Translations under genes and position numbers: made by a program
Shown: in pieces, positions 32,497 through 45,269 of the stretch
Numbering within the stretch: the first letter of the stretch is position 1
Layout of the letters: each line of letters begins with the position of its first letter
The notes under the pieces: generated by a model
Told to the model about the DNA's origin: nothing
Databases searched by the model: none
The model's input: the letters and a program-made list of their open reading frames with translations, nothing else
Assembly: GCA_028274465.1 (NCBI GenBank)
Contig: CM051458.1
Span: 74,649,766 to 74,713,765 of the forward strand
Origin: Plantago ovata
Lineage: Eukaryota; Streptophyta; Magnoliopsida; Lamiales; Plantaginaceae
DNA length: 64,000 nt
Direction of reading: 5' to 3'

Positions 32497-33693
32497 TGAT
32501 GAACGTTGGATTGTCGGGTTCCAACTAATCAAATAAATTTGTATTTAGTCAAAGGCAATTCACAACTACAACGAAAACCGTAGTGTAGCAGTAGAATAAC
32601 CTCGAGTGTCGATCTCTAAGGACTATAACTAGCTTTATCTAATCTAACTTAAGAATATAAAAACAACAAACGACTTAGCAAAGGTTTTTCTTAACAGATA
32701 ATGGAGATTGGTGATAGTATGGTCATTCAGAGCATAGCAGGTTAATAATCATGCATAAATTCCTCGGTCTTGCATGGAGATCTTTGATCAATGAATTGTC
32801 CAGTTGTGTTCCGTAATTATTCAACACTACGAAGATATAGATTTAGATAGATCAAAGAAATAAAGCAATAACTCAGAGTATAATGCGCGATATAGCCATG
32901 AGAATAATTATTAACCCTTCACTAAGAAATCACATACTATCACCAACGAGAGGTTTAGCTACTCATAGTTGTCATGCAATCAATAGAAATCATACCACGA
33001 ATGAATGAAAACATGATGAAAGATATATAAATATAAATAGAAAAATTGTAGGATAAAATGTTACCGAAGGTTGTCAATCTATGAAGAATCGCGATCTTAT
33101 AAGCTCCAAAATGCTAAGAAAAAGTATCTCCTAAGCTAAGAACCCCCAGAACAGGCTCTGGAGAATTCCTACCTAAAACTACTGAGAAAGGTGAGACAAG
33201 GTCTGGAAAAGTATGAAAAACGGAGAAAACTGAGCTCATATATATAGGCATTCGAATTGTGTGGGGCGAAGGGCCCCACACACCGGGCGATTCGCCTGGT
33301 GTGGGGCGATTCGCCCCACGTCCCGGGCGACTCGCCCGGGAGTGTTTTTCGGCCCAAAACGCGTTTTCGACGCGTTTTTGGATTTCTTCCCCTTTTTGGA
33401 CTCGGTTTCTGCCTTCTAGTGACCTTTTAGCCTTCAGACTCGACCCCTAGACTTCAAATCCTATCCGGAATCTTTCAGATACTCCAATTAGCTTCTGGAA
33501 CACCAATTCCTTGTCTACTTCAATATAATTGTCCGGAGAACCTCGTTTTTCAACCAAAACCTGTAAAATAAAAACCAAAGGGAAACGTGACACTATTCTA
33601 ATAAAATGCACTAAAATATAGCTAGATTAACATAGAGGATAGCTAAAATAGGTGAAAAAGACTCAAATGAAAGTGTAAAATACACATTCATCA
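32497..33693 (-). repeat. D2 5' LTR
   Basis: 1197 bases, about 98 percent like the 3' LTR over the part compared by eye. Palindrome cluster at 33259-33342, TATA-type box at about 33235-33249. Confidence 0.92.
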
Positions 33694-33698
33694 GCACT

Positions 33699-35154
33699 CT
33701 TAAAGTAGGGTAGATACGACATGCGTTGGGTATATTAGGAAGCATATGGTGTGAGTGATTGGACCAAGATCAGGATTCATTCCTCTGAATAGAATCAAGG
33801 AGAGAATACTCTACATCTCATATTTAGTGCGATCATTAGTCAGTGGCCACTGCAAAGATATATGTCAAAATGGTGTTTGGACATAATCATCTAGATCGAC
33901 TAAGAAGATTGAGAGACAATGGATGAGTTATTGGAATAGACACTAATCCATATTCTAGACTCATTCAAGTATTCGTGAATGAAAGGACCTTATCATCAAA
34001 GTACTCTACATTACAGGCAGTTTGTATCTCCTCAACAAACGTTCCTTACATATTAGTATTGTCTAGTGACGATTGTCTAAGAATATTCACTGAGCCTTGA
34101 TTTGATCATTGTTGTATATGTGAGGGCCTATAGGTCATATACAACTAGGTGATGATTCTCCCGATTAAGCATAACGGTAAATTAAATGTCAATTGAATTG
34201 ATAACATTTGATTTACTATTGTCAAGGATATTTCATTTGATGGAAATCATTAACTAAGTTAAAATTAGATTTATAACTTAATTCATATATTAAATAAATA
34301 TAATTGGATCGGTAAATATTTAATTTAATATTATTGAAAATGATTTTATTTGATAGTAACAACTAATTAGTTAAATTGAATTGGATTCAATGGATTAATT
34401 TATAGTTTAGAAAGTAAATTAATTAAATTAGATTTAATTAATAAAAGAAGAAAAGAATAATTAGATTAAATTGGATTTAATTAATTAAAAGTTAGAATGT
34501 GCATTTGAACCAATTTAGAATGAGATTCAAGTGTTAAAAACCCAAAATAAAAGGATTGCTAGTGATGGGCTTCAACCCATGACCTCTAGCTTATTAGCTT
34601 GCACACACACCGACTGGGCCAGGCCCATATAAATTAACCTATGTGTTTTACACGGATATATCAGCATAGGCGGCTGGGTGATTTTAGTCAGAAGATCAGA
34701 AAGAATACGTGTGGTACTAGGTTGTTGCTAAGAGCTCTCCTTCTCTCTAGGGTTTCTACACGGTTGTATTCGTTCTAACTTCTTTCTTTTCTTCTTTGAT
34801 TAATTCTCTTTTATTATGATCTTTGAGATTTCTTTGTTTTGCTTAATTTAGATTTTGAATATGGATTTCCTAACATCTATCGAGAATTCGTCAACGGAGA
34901 ATTGAACTACGTTTGGCTTGATCCTGAGGGTACGTAGGTAGCTTAGAATTGTTCTAAGTTCAGTCAGATTCTTTAGAAGATCATCATCAATTGTTCTTTG
35001 AAGATCAAATTTATGTAATGGAAGTTGGACGCTGGACAACGGGTAAGTTATTTATATGGAGCATGTTAAATAATCATTCAATCAACGATCCGTGTAGGAA
35101 ATTTTTGAATTCCGCTGCATTAATCTTAGAGGTAATTTCCTATAATTACTAACA
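33699..35154 (+). repeat. element B 5' LTR, right part
   Basis: It continues the LTR after the duplicated GCACT, ends TACTAACA, and is followed by TGGTATCGAGC. It contains the antisense tRNA-like segment at 34565-34621. Confidence 0.9.
34565..34621 (-). repeat. tRNA-like relic in B 5' LTR
   Basis: On the minus strand an A-box-like TGGCCCAGTCGG (34610-34621), a CTAATAA loop and a T-arm-like end (34565-34580) are spaced as in a tRNA. The better preserved copy is at 52819-52874. Confidence 0.45.
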
Positions 35155-37086
35155 GTGGTATCGAGCTAGGCTTGATTGAATGAATTATTTACATGTCATT
35201 TTATATTATTTTATATTTAATGTGAGTTTTTTAATTTGAAGAATTATAATTTGTTCTCATTAGAAAATTCCATGGTCACGAACTGGGTTTAGTTACTAGT
35301 ATGAAATTTGATTTCTTCTATACGTATACGTGGGTTTGAAGAATTTTGTATTATCAATCAGATTAGATCTGATTGGATTAGATTAACTGATGATGATGAA
35401 TTAATTACCATCAATTTATTATTGTTTGGGTTCAATCATCATGACATCATCATCATCATCTTCCCGTAATTCATCTCACTGGAATTCGATCAACGGCGTC
35501 TCCGCATCGGTCTAAATTCATCCCACCGACTTCCCTCCATCTTACATCATGAACACCGTAGCTCGGCTCCGTTCGCCGCAAAATGAAATCGCGAGGTTGA
35601 TTTGATCGATCGATCGATCATATTTAAAAAAAAAAAATTGAGGATTTTAATTCTTGACGGATTTGATCCGAATTGAATGGTGATTTGAATAGAGAAATGA
35701 TGTTTGATAAAGGATTCGTTGATGGATTCGTGTTTGGAACACTAATCGACGAAGGATTATGAATTCGGATCGAAAACTCCACTGTTGGATTTATGTGCAA
35801 GCTTTTCGGATTCACAGGGACCGAGTTGAAAATTTACAGGAAGTTGACGGGCTGATTTGAAAGGAAGCAGAAGATCAGGGACCCTGTTTCAATTAGACAG
35901 ATTTTTATGTCTTATTGGAGCGGGGGCCCCTCTACTGTTGACATTTATGATTTCAGTATCCAAACTTATAAAACTTCAATTTTGTCCACAAAAATTACAT
36001 TTTATAGTTATGGAAATTGCACAAGGTCCTATATTACTTGGTACAATCGATTTGGCCCTGAAAAGTTTTAGAAACTTCATATAAGCCCTCTGAAAATTTA
36101 AAATGGACCCTTAGAGTTTTAGAAATTTAATATTTGATTTATAAATAGTTTATGAATTACATTTGTGCCATAATATTAATCTTGGAGATTTATATTAATG
36201 TTTAGATACATGTTTGACATTGTTTATAAACTAAGTTTAAATATTAATATATTCTTTAGAAGATTATATTAATGTAGAAACTTGTTTTAAATGTTTATAA
36301 ATTTCTGGAAAATTCATGAATTAGATTTATGACTTATAAATTATTATAAATTGAATTTATAATTCATTTTCATTTCTTGGAAATTAATAAAAAATGTTTT
36401 ATTTTTTGAAGTAAAACATTTATAATTATTTTAGAAGTATAAAGATGAGACAAATTATATTTTCTTGCAAACTTTAAGCTCACAATTACTTGCTCATATG
36501 TTTGAATGTCTATATGATTTACTTTAAATCAGTATAGCATTTTATGTCCGCTATGTATGGGTAGGCGGCACCCACTAGTTTCCGGACCGCATCTGTCATA
36601 TGCATGGGTAGGCGACACCTATTACTTGCTTGCCCGCATATTGTATGCATGAGTAGGCGGCACTCATTATTTGTTTGCCCGCGTATTGTATGTGTGGGTA
36701 GGCGGCGCCCTATGTTTGATAGTTATCTAAGATCTTGTTTAAGCGATTAAATACCCCGACATAAATGTTCCCCAACTAAAGTTTAAGTCTCGATTTGATC
36801 GTACGGCGTCACCCATCATAATTGAATGATGAACGGAACCATCTAATCTCATGAGTAATATGCACCATAGTGCTTACTCTGTTTGCCGATGGAAAGTCTC
36901 TTTCATAGGTCCATAGTTGGTACTGTGTGATGGTTATGACTTACTTGGGCTATGTCGAGTCGCCATAGCGTCAGGCATAGTCTATAGGACACTGATCAAA
37001 GTAGCTTTGGTCAACCAAGAGTTGTATTGTACAAGTGGTTTAGAGACCTACCTTATTTGTCTATTACAGTGATCAGCCATAGCAGG
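35155..37086 (+). other. element B leader
   Basis: Non-coding. It holds the primer-site-like TGGTATCGAGC, a short GATC repeat (about 35604-35620) and AT-rich sequence. The stem-loop array lies at 36543-36711. It ends at GCAGG, the target of element C. Confidence 0.75.
36543..36711 (+). repeat. element B leader: four AGGCGGC stem-loops
   Basis: Units are about 45-47 bp apart: TGGGT/ACCCA (36558-36574), ATGGGT/ACCTAT with one wobble and loop AGGCGAC (36604-36622), ATGAGT/ACTCAT (36649-36667) and GGGT/GCCC (36696-36710). CCGC words precede each unit (GTCCGC, GACCGC, GCCCGC, GCCCGC). The stems differ from those of A, yet pairing is kept. Confidence 0.75.
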
Positions 37087-39204
37087 TGTAAGAAAATATG
37101 GTCAGAGTTACCCCTAGGGTATGCAGCGGAATTTCAAAAATTTTCTTAACATACAGGTTAATTGATTATGTATATGCTGTATATATTTAAACACGTCAAT
37201 TAGAAGACTAACCTTACTTCCAAAGCAGCTTCCAAGTCTTCGTAATAATCTGGTGTATCTTCTCCTTCGTCGAAGTCGAAGATATCTGCAATAATTTGAT
37301 TATCTGCAAGACAATAAAAGTTAGTTTCCAGCTCCTAGAACCTCAACCTTGGTATCCACGGATGAACAGCCTATCGGAAGAATGCTAGGATATTCTTTGT
37401 GTGACCAAGAAGATGGGGCGGCGATTCCTCCGGTAGGTGGCGCGCGCGTGTGGCTTATAGAGGAGGGGAGAGCTTTTATTTTCTCTAAGAAAACTGGGTA
37501 GAATAATTCTCTAAGAATTTGATTCTTCAACTGTGTGAAAATCTATGTCTGAAACTGTGTGTAAAAAGCTCTCTAATAGTCCACTATATATAGTAGTCTA
37601 TAGAAGCCAAAAGCATAAGCAACTAGACTTCGTAAAGGAATAAGAATCTAATTCTTATCGCACAAGGAAACCAATATCAAGTCTAGATTCATTCCCAATC
37701 AAATTAAAACTCAATCATGAAAATCTAACTTATCCCTTGGACTTCTAATAGAGGAAGGAGTCGAACTCCTTCCCCTATCTTGCTTGCTGCGCGCGCGCCT
37801 AGTCCTATGGGAGATAGGTGGGTCCCAATTTTGGGACCCACTTATAGTTCTAAGGCAATTCAAACTCCAAGTAGATTTTGCCATGTGCATATGTTAATTC
37901 TAAATTAACATATCCTTTCAAATCAAACAACCATTATATTTTCAAAATATAATCTTTAATTGTATTTACATAAAATACAATTAATTAGCCAATTCAATTA
38001 ATAATTCCAAATCATTAATTGAGCCACCAAATATTATAATTAATTCCAAATCAATTATAATCCATCAATCACAAGTAATTCCAAATTAATTGCGATTCCA
38101 TCTTCAAGGATATTCTGATAGGCTGAATCACCACATAGTGTGACCCATAGGGCCTCATCGTATTAAGCAAGTCCTAGACTAGGCAACATGGAATTCCTAG
38201 ACGGTTCCATTTGCAATATTAATACATGAGGACGTTTGAGAGGTTTCTCAAAGCTAACCCTTTCGTTGCGAAGTCTGTTGCGCTCAACGCGGCGATGGTA
38301 ACGTCCCTTCATCTGACTTGCTCGAATGTATCTAGGATCGATGAAGTGTCTATCCCAATAATACATCCACGGGCGTCTTCAGTGAGTTGCATGGTGAATC
38401 CAATATCTATTATGACCATCATAATAATATTGATACGCTGGCCAGCGGTTTTACCATCACAACTATGAACGACTATGAGCAGTGCTCTCCTGTGCTACAC
38501 TTGAGAGATGAATCCTTCACAGAATCACTTATCATCCTCATTTGTATGTAGCCATAATCCTGGATCGTGTCTTAGGTCAACTGCTTATTCAGAGCTGACA
38601 TCGACGGGTTCACCAAGGATATGGGGCAACAAATGTGATGATAAAGTCATGTAAGTACAAAGGACGAATGGCATCACTTCGACAACTTACCGGTTCCCAT
38701 AGACACTTTGGTGTAGAGTATACATCGATGGGAGTGTCCGGTGGGTACTTCCATTGTTCGATAAAGCTTCTTCGAACAACTATGCACAGTTATGGGAACG
38801 TTTCTCGATTGTCCAACAATCCGTTCCGTGGCCGTGGGATCGGCTCACACTTGCTCCAACAAGTATAACCTCCACGCATACTAGTCTTGTCTGGTTCATT
38901 CAGACCCCTACATCCGAGATGAACCTCGACTATGGAGGGTTTGGGATAGATAATAACTCACATAGCTCCCACTATCTGTGTGATCGGTCATCTATCCGAG
39001 GGGACATGTTTAATATCAATACAGACAGTAATAAAGATATGACATGCTGCAGCCTGGTGTAATATAAATATGAAAGCGATACTCAATAGTAAAATGCAAC
39101 AAACATATATTATATTACGTTGACCTGTGTAATAGTACATATATGCCCTCTATAAGGGCACCATGCCGTTAGTAAGGACTGTCTCTAGGACATATACACT
39201 ATCA
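37087..39204 (-). repeat. element C 3' LTR
   Basis: 2118 bases, plus-strand ends TGTAAG and ACTATCA. The purine tract complement ATCTCCCACTTGG follows at once. It has a TATATATAG box near 37585-37597. Confidence 0.92.
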
Positions 39205-39218
39205 ATCTCCCACTTGGA

Positions 39219-39503
39219 CTAGAGCCAGTCACCTTTATGCCTAATGCCCAGATTAGCATAATGTCTTAGGTGGACTTCTACTGATAAGACCTTGGTGAAA
39301 GGATCTGTCACGTTGTCCGTTGTAGAGACACGTTCTATACTAACTTCTCCTCTATCAATAATCTCACGTATAACGTGATACTTTGTAAGTACATGTACGT
39401 TCTTGTTTGTAGATCTAGGCTCCTTAGCTTGAGAAATGGCGCCCGTATTGTCCCAATAAATCGTTATTGGACTAGGAGCAGGAACAACCCTCAATTCCTT
39501 CAA
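39219..39503 (-). pseudogene. element C RNase H segment
   Basis: It reads TIYWDNTGAISQAKEPRSTNKN then HVLTKYHVIREII and DPFTKVLSVEVHLRH, the C-terminal copia RNase H blocks ending just before the purine tract. In the family it removes RNA from RNA-DNA hybrids. A stop at 39219 closes the polyprotein, with the LTR 14 bases beyond. Confidence 0.85.
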
Positions 39504-40966
39504 GAACTCTGAAATCCAGACAGCTTCTTTCGAAGCTTCTGATCCAGCAATGTACTCGGCTTCTGTGGATGAGTCAGCAAATCGTGGCTTGCTTAGAACT
39601 CTTCCAACAGATAGCTCCTCCGTTCAATTTGAATACTTATCCTGTTTGTGACTCAAAGTCATCAGGATCTGATTCAAATCCAGCGACGACATAACCAGAC
39701 ATCTTTAATTCTGGTTCTCCACCAAACACCAAGAACATTTCCTTAGTCCATCGAAGGTACTTAAGAATGTTCTTTACAGTAGTCCAGTGAGGTACTCCTG
39801 GATTCTGTTGGTGTCGACAAGTGACACTAAGCGCATATGCCACATCGGACCTTGTGCAATTCATTGCACACAATATAGACCCTACAGCCGAAGCATAGGG
39901 CACACGACTCATTGCTTTTCTTTCTTCATCAGTTTTAGGACTATCCTTAACTGATAAGACAATCCCATGCCTAGCTGGGAGAAAGCCTCTCTTTGAGTCG
40001 TCCATCTTATAACACTTCAGTATTTTGTCGATGTAGGTGGACTGTGTCAATCCTAACATCCTCTTAGATCTATCTCTATAGATCTTGATCCCTAGGATGT
40101 TCACCCAAGTCCTTCATTGAGAAGGTACTTGATAACCAAACTTTAGTCTCTTCTAGCATAGAGACATTGTTTCCCATGATCAAAATGTCATCAACATAGA
40201 TGATCATGAAAACGACTCCCTTGTCGTTGTGCCCAGTGTAGACACAGGGATCTTCCTTGCTTTTGATGAAGTCAAACTATTTGACAGCTTCATCAAAGCG
40301 GATATTCCAGCTCCTAGACGCTTGCTTTAGACCATAGATGGATCTCTGTAATTTTCATACAGCAGTTGGCCTGGTTTTACTAATAAAACCTTCCGGCTGT
40401 ACCATATAGACCTCTTCCTCAAGGTTTCCATTGAGGAAGGCAGTCTTTACATCCATCTGCCCGATCTCATAATCATAGTAGGCAGCTATCGCAAGTAGAA
40501 TTCGAATGGACTTCAATTTTGCTACCGGTGAAAAGGTTTCATCGTAATCGATGCCATACCTTTGCGTGTAGCCTTTCGCCACAAGCCTAGCTTTGTGCGT
40601 TTGTACCTTGCCATCGGCATCTGTATTTCGTTTAAAGACCCATTTGCACCCAATAGGTCTAACCCCTTGGGGCAAGTCTACCAAGTTCCAAACTTGGTTC
40701 AGGTACATGGAGTCCATTTCCAATTCCATGGCCTCTTGCCATTTGTCTAAGTCAATATCAAATATTGCCTCTTTGTAGGTCTCGGGATCTTCCCGATCTG
40801 ATAAGCCGACATCAAGTTCACTGATGTTTTCTATCATAAAGCTTTGCTTCTGAGGTCCTTTTAGGATCCTCTTTGACCTACGGAGCTCGAGTGGTTCTGG
40901 TGCTTTTCTTTTCTGGCTTCGTGTAACACGAACATTATCATTGGGTACTGATGCAGCTGGTCGCAC
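39504..40966 (-). pseudogene. element C reverse transcriptase segment
   Basis: The RVT_2 blocks are visible: WQEAMELEMDSMYLNQVWNLV, VFKRNTDADGKVQTHKARLV, FSPVAKLKSIRILLAIAAYY, MDVKTAFLNGNLEEEVYMV, then the LGIKIYRDRSKRMLGL block. The translation is close to element A, so both belong to one Angela family. Several breaks. Confidence 0.85.
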
Positions 40967-41329
40967 CCCGCGACCCTGTTCCCTAGCGGAGGCTGCTCTT
41001 GTGCAACTCGTTGCACAGTTTGATTGACAACGGGTTCTTTTGGTGTGGTTTCAACTGTTGATCTAATCACAGGACTCCCACTAACTATGACATGCCTAGC
41101 AAATGTCATATCATTACCCTTGTCTGCATTCGAAAGCTCCCACTAAACTTGAGTCCAAATCAGAAGATTTAGAGAACTCATGTTCGCGCGTGTCAAAGTC
41201 TTGAATTTCTTCAAGTTCTATCATGTCATCTAACCTCTCTTCTTCGAGGTATTCTGCTTCTAAAAACTTAACGTTTCTAGATACTATCACCTAGTGATTT
41301 TCAGCATGATAGAATTCATAGCCTCTCGT

Positions 41330-42230
41330 CTAACGAGGATAGCCTATGAAATATACTTTGACACCCTTGGCATCTAACTTATCAGTGGGCATCAGTTTGA
41401 CTATCGCAAGACAGCCCCAAGGTCTAAGATAGCCCAGTGAGGGCTTCTTTCCCTTCCATAACTCATAAGGAGTTATCTCCACTGATTTAGATGGTACACG
41501 GTTCAAAATGTAGATTGCAGTTTGTAGTGCATATCCCCATAGATGTTTTGGAAGAGTCGAGAATCCAATCATTGATCTCACCATGTCTAACAGGGTTCGA
41601 TTCCTTCTCTTAGACACACCATTTAACTGTGGTGTTCCATTGCGATTGAATTCCATTTTCCTTCAAGTAGTCGATAAATTCTTCACTAAGGTATTCACCT
41701 CCTCGATCTAATCGAAGAGTGACTATCCTTAGGTTCAATTCATTCTCGACCTCATTCCTAAACTCCTTGAATTTCCCAAAGGTCTCGAATTTATTCTTCA
41801 TGAGATAAATATATCCATACCTTGAGAAATCGTTAGTAAAGGTAACGAAGTAAGGATAACCCCCATGCGCATGGACTTTAAAGGGTCCACATACATCGGT
41901 ATGTATGAGCCCTAAGCAGCGGGTGGCACGAACACCTTGTCCAACAAAAGGTTTGTTCGTCATCTTACCCTTAACACATGATTCGTATGTACCATATGAT
42001 TCAAAATCAAATGGTTCTAAGTAGTCCAACTTCCTTAGTCTTTGAATCCGTGTTTCATTGATATGGCCTAGCCAACAATGCCATAGATAAGATGGATTAT
42101 TCTTCCTACTTGAAGACGGTTGTTTGTTATGTATTTGAAATAAAGGTAGACTACTTTGTAAAATATATAAACCATTCACTAAGCGAGCTTTTCCATAATA
42201 CTGGTCATTTAATGAAAAATAACAAGTATT
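41330..42230 (-). pseudogene. element C integrase segment
   Basis: The gag-pre-integrase block (LWHCWLGHINETRIQRL) is followed by [48 protein letters not shown] and [18 protein letters not shown]. Order and wording are as in element A. Confidence 0.85.
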
Positions 42231-43364
42231 AGGAAAAACTCCAATTGTCCAACAATGGAATGGAAATATTATTTCTGACAATGGATGGAACAAAATAGAT
42301 GTTATCAAGTTCTAAACATTGTCCTGATGGTAAATCTATCTTGCAGCGTCCAACGCATTTGGCTTCAGCTGGACTGCCGTTCCCAACATGCAAGTCGATT
42401 TCACCTTGCTTGACTAGCCTGTGTTCAATGGCCCCTTGCACATTATTATAAATGTGCGAGCCGCAGACTGTATCTAATACCCAACCATTGGAGTCAAAAG
42501 TAGTCATGTTCATTTCAATAACAAACATACCTGAGCTAGAAGCCGGTGGACTTCTTAGCTTGATCTGCCCTCAGCTTAGGGAAATCTTTCTTCCAATGTC
42601 CTTTCTGCTTACAGAAATGATATTCATCTGTGCTTACCGTTCCGCTTCTCTTGAACTTCCTTTTCTGGTTCAGACGCTTAGGCTTATCACTCGAAGTGTT
42701 AGCCTTGGCTCCCGACTTTCCCTTACCCTTAGCACCTTTGTTTCTCGGGTTTCGGTTAGACGGTTGCCCAACAAACATGATCGACTTTTCCTTCTTAGGA
42801 AGAGTTTGATCATATGTCCTCAGCAGATTATGGAATTCGGGCAGTTTTACATCCTTCGCATTCATGGTGGTTAACGATGAACTGCGAATACGAACTCGAC
42901 AATGATTGAAGGACAAAGATCACCATGATCTTATTCTCATCTTGAGAACATGTTCAGACATGTTCCCTCCTTCATTGAGCTTGCATCTGTGTATCTCTTT
43001 GATCAAATCAAATTCAACACTTCTAGCTGTCGTCTTAAAGACCGACTCAAGATGCTTCAGCATCTCATGCGGCAACATGCTTTCATGTTGCCTCTGCAGC
43101 TCATTGCTCATTGCCGCCAGCATAATACACTGAGCGGATCTAGCATCCTCATGATGCTTATCAGACCTTGCCTTGTTGGCTTGATTCCAAATCAGCAACT
43201 TGATCGGCAGTCTGATTCTCGGGACACACGGGATTAGCCTCGTCCAAGACGTACTCAATCCTTTCGTACCTCAGCACCAAACATATATTCCAAATCCAAT
43301 CTAGGAAGTTTGGTCCGGTCAAAATTTGCTTCTCTAAGACAGCACGGAGCGAGATTCTCGCCAT
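42231..43364 (-). pseudogene. element C gag, knuckle and protease segment
   Basis: ATG 43364 starts the Angela gag (ILTGPNFLDWIWNICLVL, then a helical body with RQHESMLPHEMLKHLESVF). A basic segment with a knuckle-like region (F-C-K-Q-K-G-H-W-K-K-D) lies near 42580-42620. A protease piece with GWVLDTVCGSHIYNN lies near 42440-42490. Here gag has more of the canonical helical block than element A. Part of a broken element. Confidence 0.8.
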
Positions 43365-43849
43365 TTCGGTTTCCAGGAGAAATAATATAGAAAGAAAACA
43401 ATAAATCAACTATTGAAATATTATTTCTAAATACACAGTCAACATAACTAAATAACAAGGTCCTTTAGCTGTTTAGCTCCCACTATTTTCACATATGCTT
43501 GCCCCCACAACAAACATACGGGTAATGTCCAACAAGTTACCGTAGTGGCCAAGATCCAAATCCATACTATGCTATACTCCAACGGGGGCTGGTCGCATAG
43601 CATAATATGACCGGTAGGACTAGTAGAACTATCCAATTGCGTCACGCAACTCTTGGTTGTTAAATCTAATTTAACCCGATGCCCTACATATTGTACCTAT
43701 CGAGGTCGCTAGATACAATATGCAGTAAGTCATAACCATAGGCTTACTCTAATCTGACGATCACTGCGAGTTTGTCAGACGAGGTCGCCAATACAAGAAA
43801 ACGCAATGAAAGTTCAGAATTAAAGCACCCTATGGAAAGCATCTCAGAA

Positions 43850-44013
<164 letters not shown>

Positions 44014-44079
44014 TTTTGTACTTATATTGGTTGGGGCTTGTCGCTTGAGGGTTGTTATCAGTCATCTACAAACAAATAA

Positions 44080-44245
44080 GGGCGCCGCCTACCCATCATG
44101 CATGAACGGTCTACACGTAATGGATGCCGCCTATCCATTCTAGTTCTAAACGCGGTCAAGCACATAATGGGTGCCGCCTACCCATACATAAAATATGCGG
44201 TCCGACATATAAGAGGGCGCCGCCTACCCTCGCATGCATAGCGGT
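44080..44245 (-). repeat. element C leader: four AGGCGGC stem-loops
   Basis: In minus-strand sense the stems are GAGGGT/GCCCTC (44213-44231), ATGGGT/ACCCAT (44167-44185), AATGGAT/ATCCATT (44119-44139) and GGGT/GCCC (44080-44094). All have loop AGGCGGC, with GACCG(C/T) words between units. Confidence 0.75.
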
Positions 44246-44745
44246 CGAACGGAAAGTAAAACACTTGGTATTTAAACATGCATTGTCAAACAATAGCATA
44301 TCGAGCATATGAAACAAGTAGTAGCCTATGTGGATGACAAATGACTTCATAATTTCATTATGAAAATTATAATCCCATACTTATAATCTCTATGAAATAA
44401 TTGAAAATTTGGACTAGATTGAAAAATCGAAAATTCTATTGACCAAGTAGCAATTTTCAAAAACCCGAAGGACTTAATTGTAATTTTTGAAACCTTGGAG
44501 GTGTTAAATCTAAAATTCAAAAGTAGAAGGACTAATTTGCAATAAACAATAAATTGATAAATTACAAATAAGCCCTTTAACTTTATACTAATTAAATTTA
44601 ACACCTCTAGTTAAAAACAATTACAATTAAATCATGTTTATATTCAAAATATAAAATTCAATCCTCAAAATTTTCAAAAATTCGATTTTGGGTCCAACCC
44701 GAAAAAAAATATATATATTAAAATATGGGAAGGGACCTAGTCCGG

Positions 44746-45092
44746 TCCCCACGGCGCCTGCGGCGCGCGGCGCGCGGCACCGGCGCCGCGGGTGCAGGCG
44801 CCGGGCGCCTGCGTCCGCAGGCCCCCCGGGTACCTGCGCCCGCAGGTACCCGGGTGCCCGCGGACACACGGCGCCTGCGGTGCCGCAGTCGCCCGAGCGC
44901 CCCAGGCGCACGGGCACCGCGGCCGCAGGTGCCCGGCGCCCCAGGCGCACGGGCGCGGCGGCCGCAGGCGCGGGTTCCCGCGGCACGCGGGCGCCTAGCG
45001 CCCGTGCCGCGGGCACGGCGCCTGCGTCCGCAGGCACCCGGGGCGCCGGCGGCACACCGGCGCCCCCCGCCTGCGTCACGTAGGCGGCCCGG
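44746..45092. repeat. GC-rich palindromic block in element C leader
   Basis: About 340 bases of mostly G and C, in AT-rich surroundings. They are built from degenerate copies of GGCGCCTGCGG and GCCTGCGTCCGCAGGC, with several inverted repeats (for example GGGTACCTGCG/CGCAGGTACCC). It matches the 75-base GC-rich piece of element A at 10741-10818. The long Ala/Arg/Pro readings here are artefacts. Confidence 0.85.
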
Positions 45093-45256
45093 TCAATATA
45101 TATATTTAAAATTTTTTTTTTTTTTTGAAAAATATAAATTTTAAATTTATATAAAAACAAAACTTTTGAAAATCGAATTAATCATAGAATCAATTGCATC
45201 CACATATCTACAAAATCATACAATATATATACGTATATACGTAATCAATTAACCTG

Positions 45257-45268
45257 GCTCTGATACCA
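45257..45268 (-). other. primer-binding site of element C, initiator Met tRNA
   Basis: On the minus strand TGGTATCAGAGC, one base from the 5' LTR. Confidence 0.9.
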
Positions 45269-45269
45269 C

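Larger units (their letters stand above)
24132..33693 (-). mobile_element. Athila-like non-autonomous element D2, both LTRs present
   Basis: The 5' LTR is 32497-33693, the 3' LTR 24132-25319, and GCACT is duplicated at 24127-24131 and 33694-33698. On the minus strand it has an Asp-tRNA-type primer site, gag (from 32351), zinc knuckle, protease (to 30243), a palindrome cluster, a leader intron and ORF2 (to 26450). It has no RT, RNase H or integrase. A solo LTR of a related subfamily (E) sits in ORF2. A by-eye count over the first about 300 bases of the LTRs gives about 2 percent difference, so insertion was recent on the scale of this locus. Coding parts carry a few breaks. Confidence 0.9.

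Noticed and set aside
38163-38868. Recurring 60-100 codon readings in Angela LTRs (also 7407-7592, 46331-47036)
   Set aside because: They recur only because the LTRs are copies; no start context, no domain, and they overlap on opposite strands.
44627-45160. Ala/Arg/Pro-rich overlapping readings on both strands
   Set aside because: They come from the GC-rich palindromic block in a non-coding leader and overlap in several frames.
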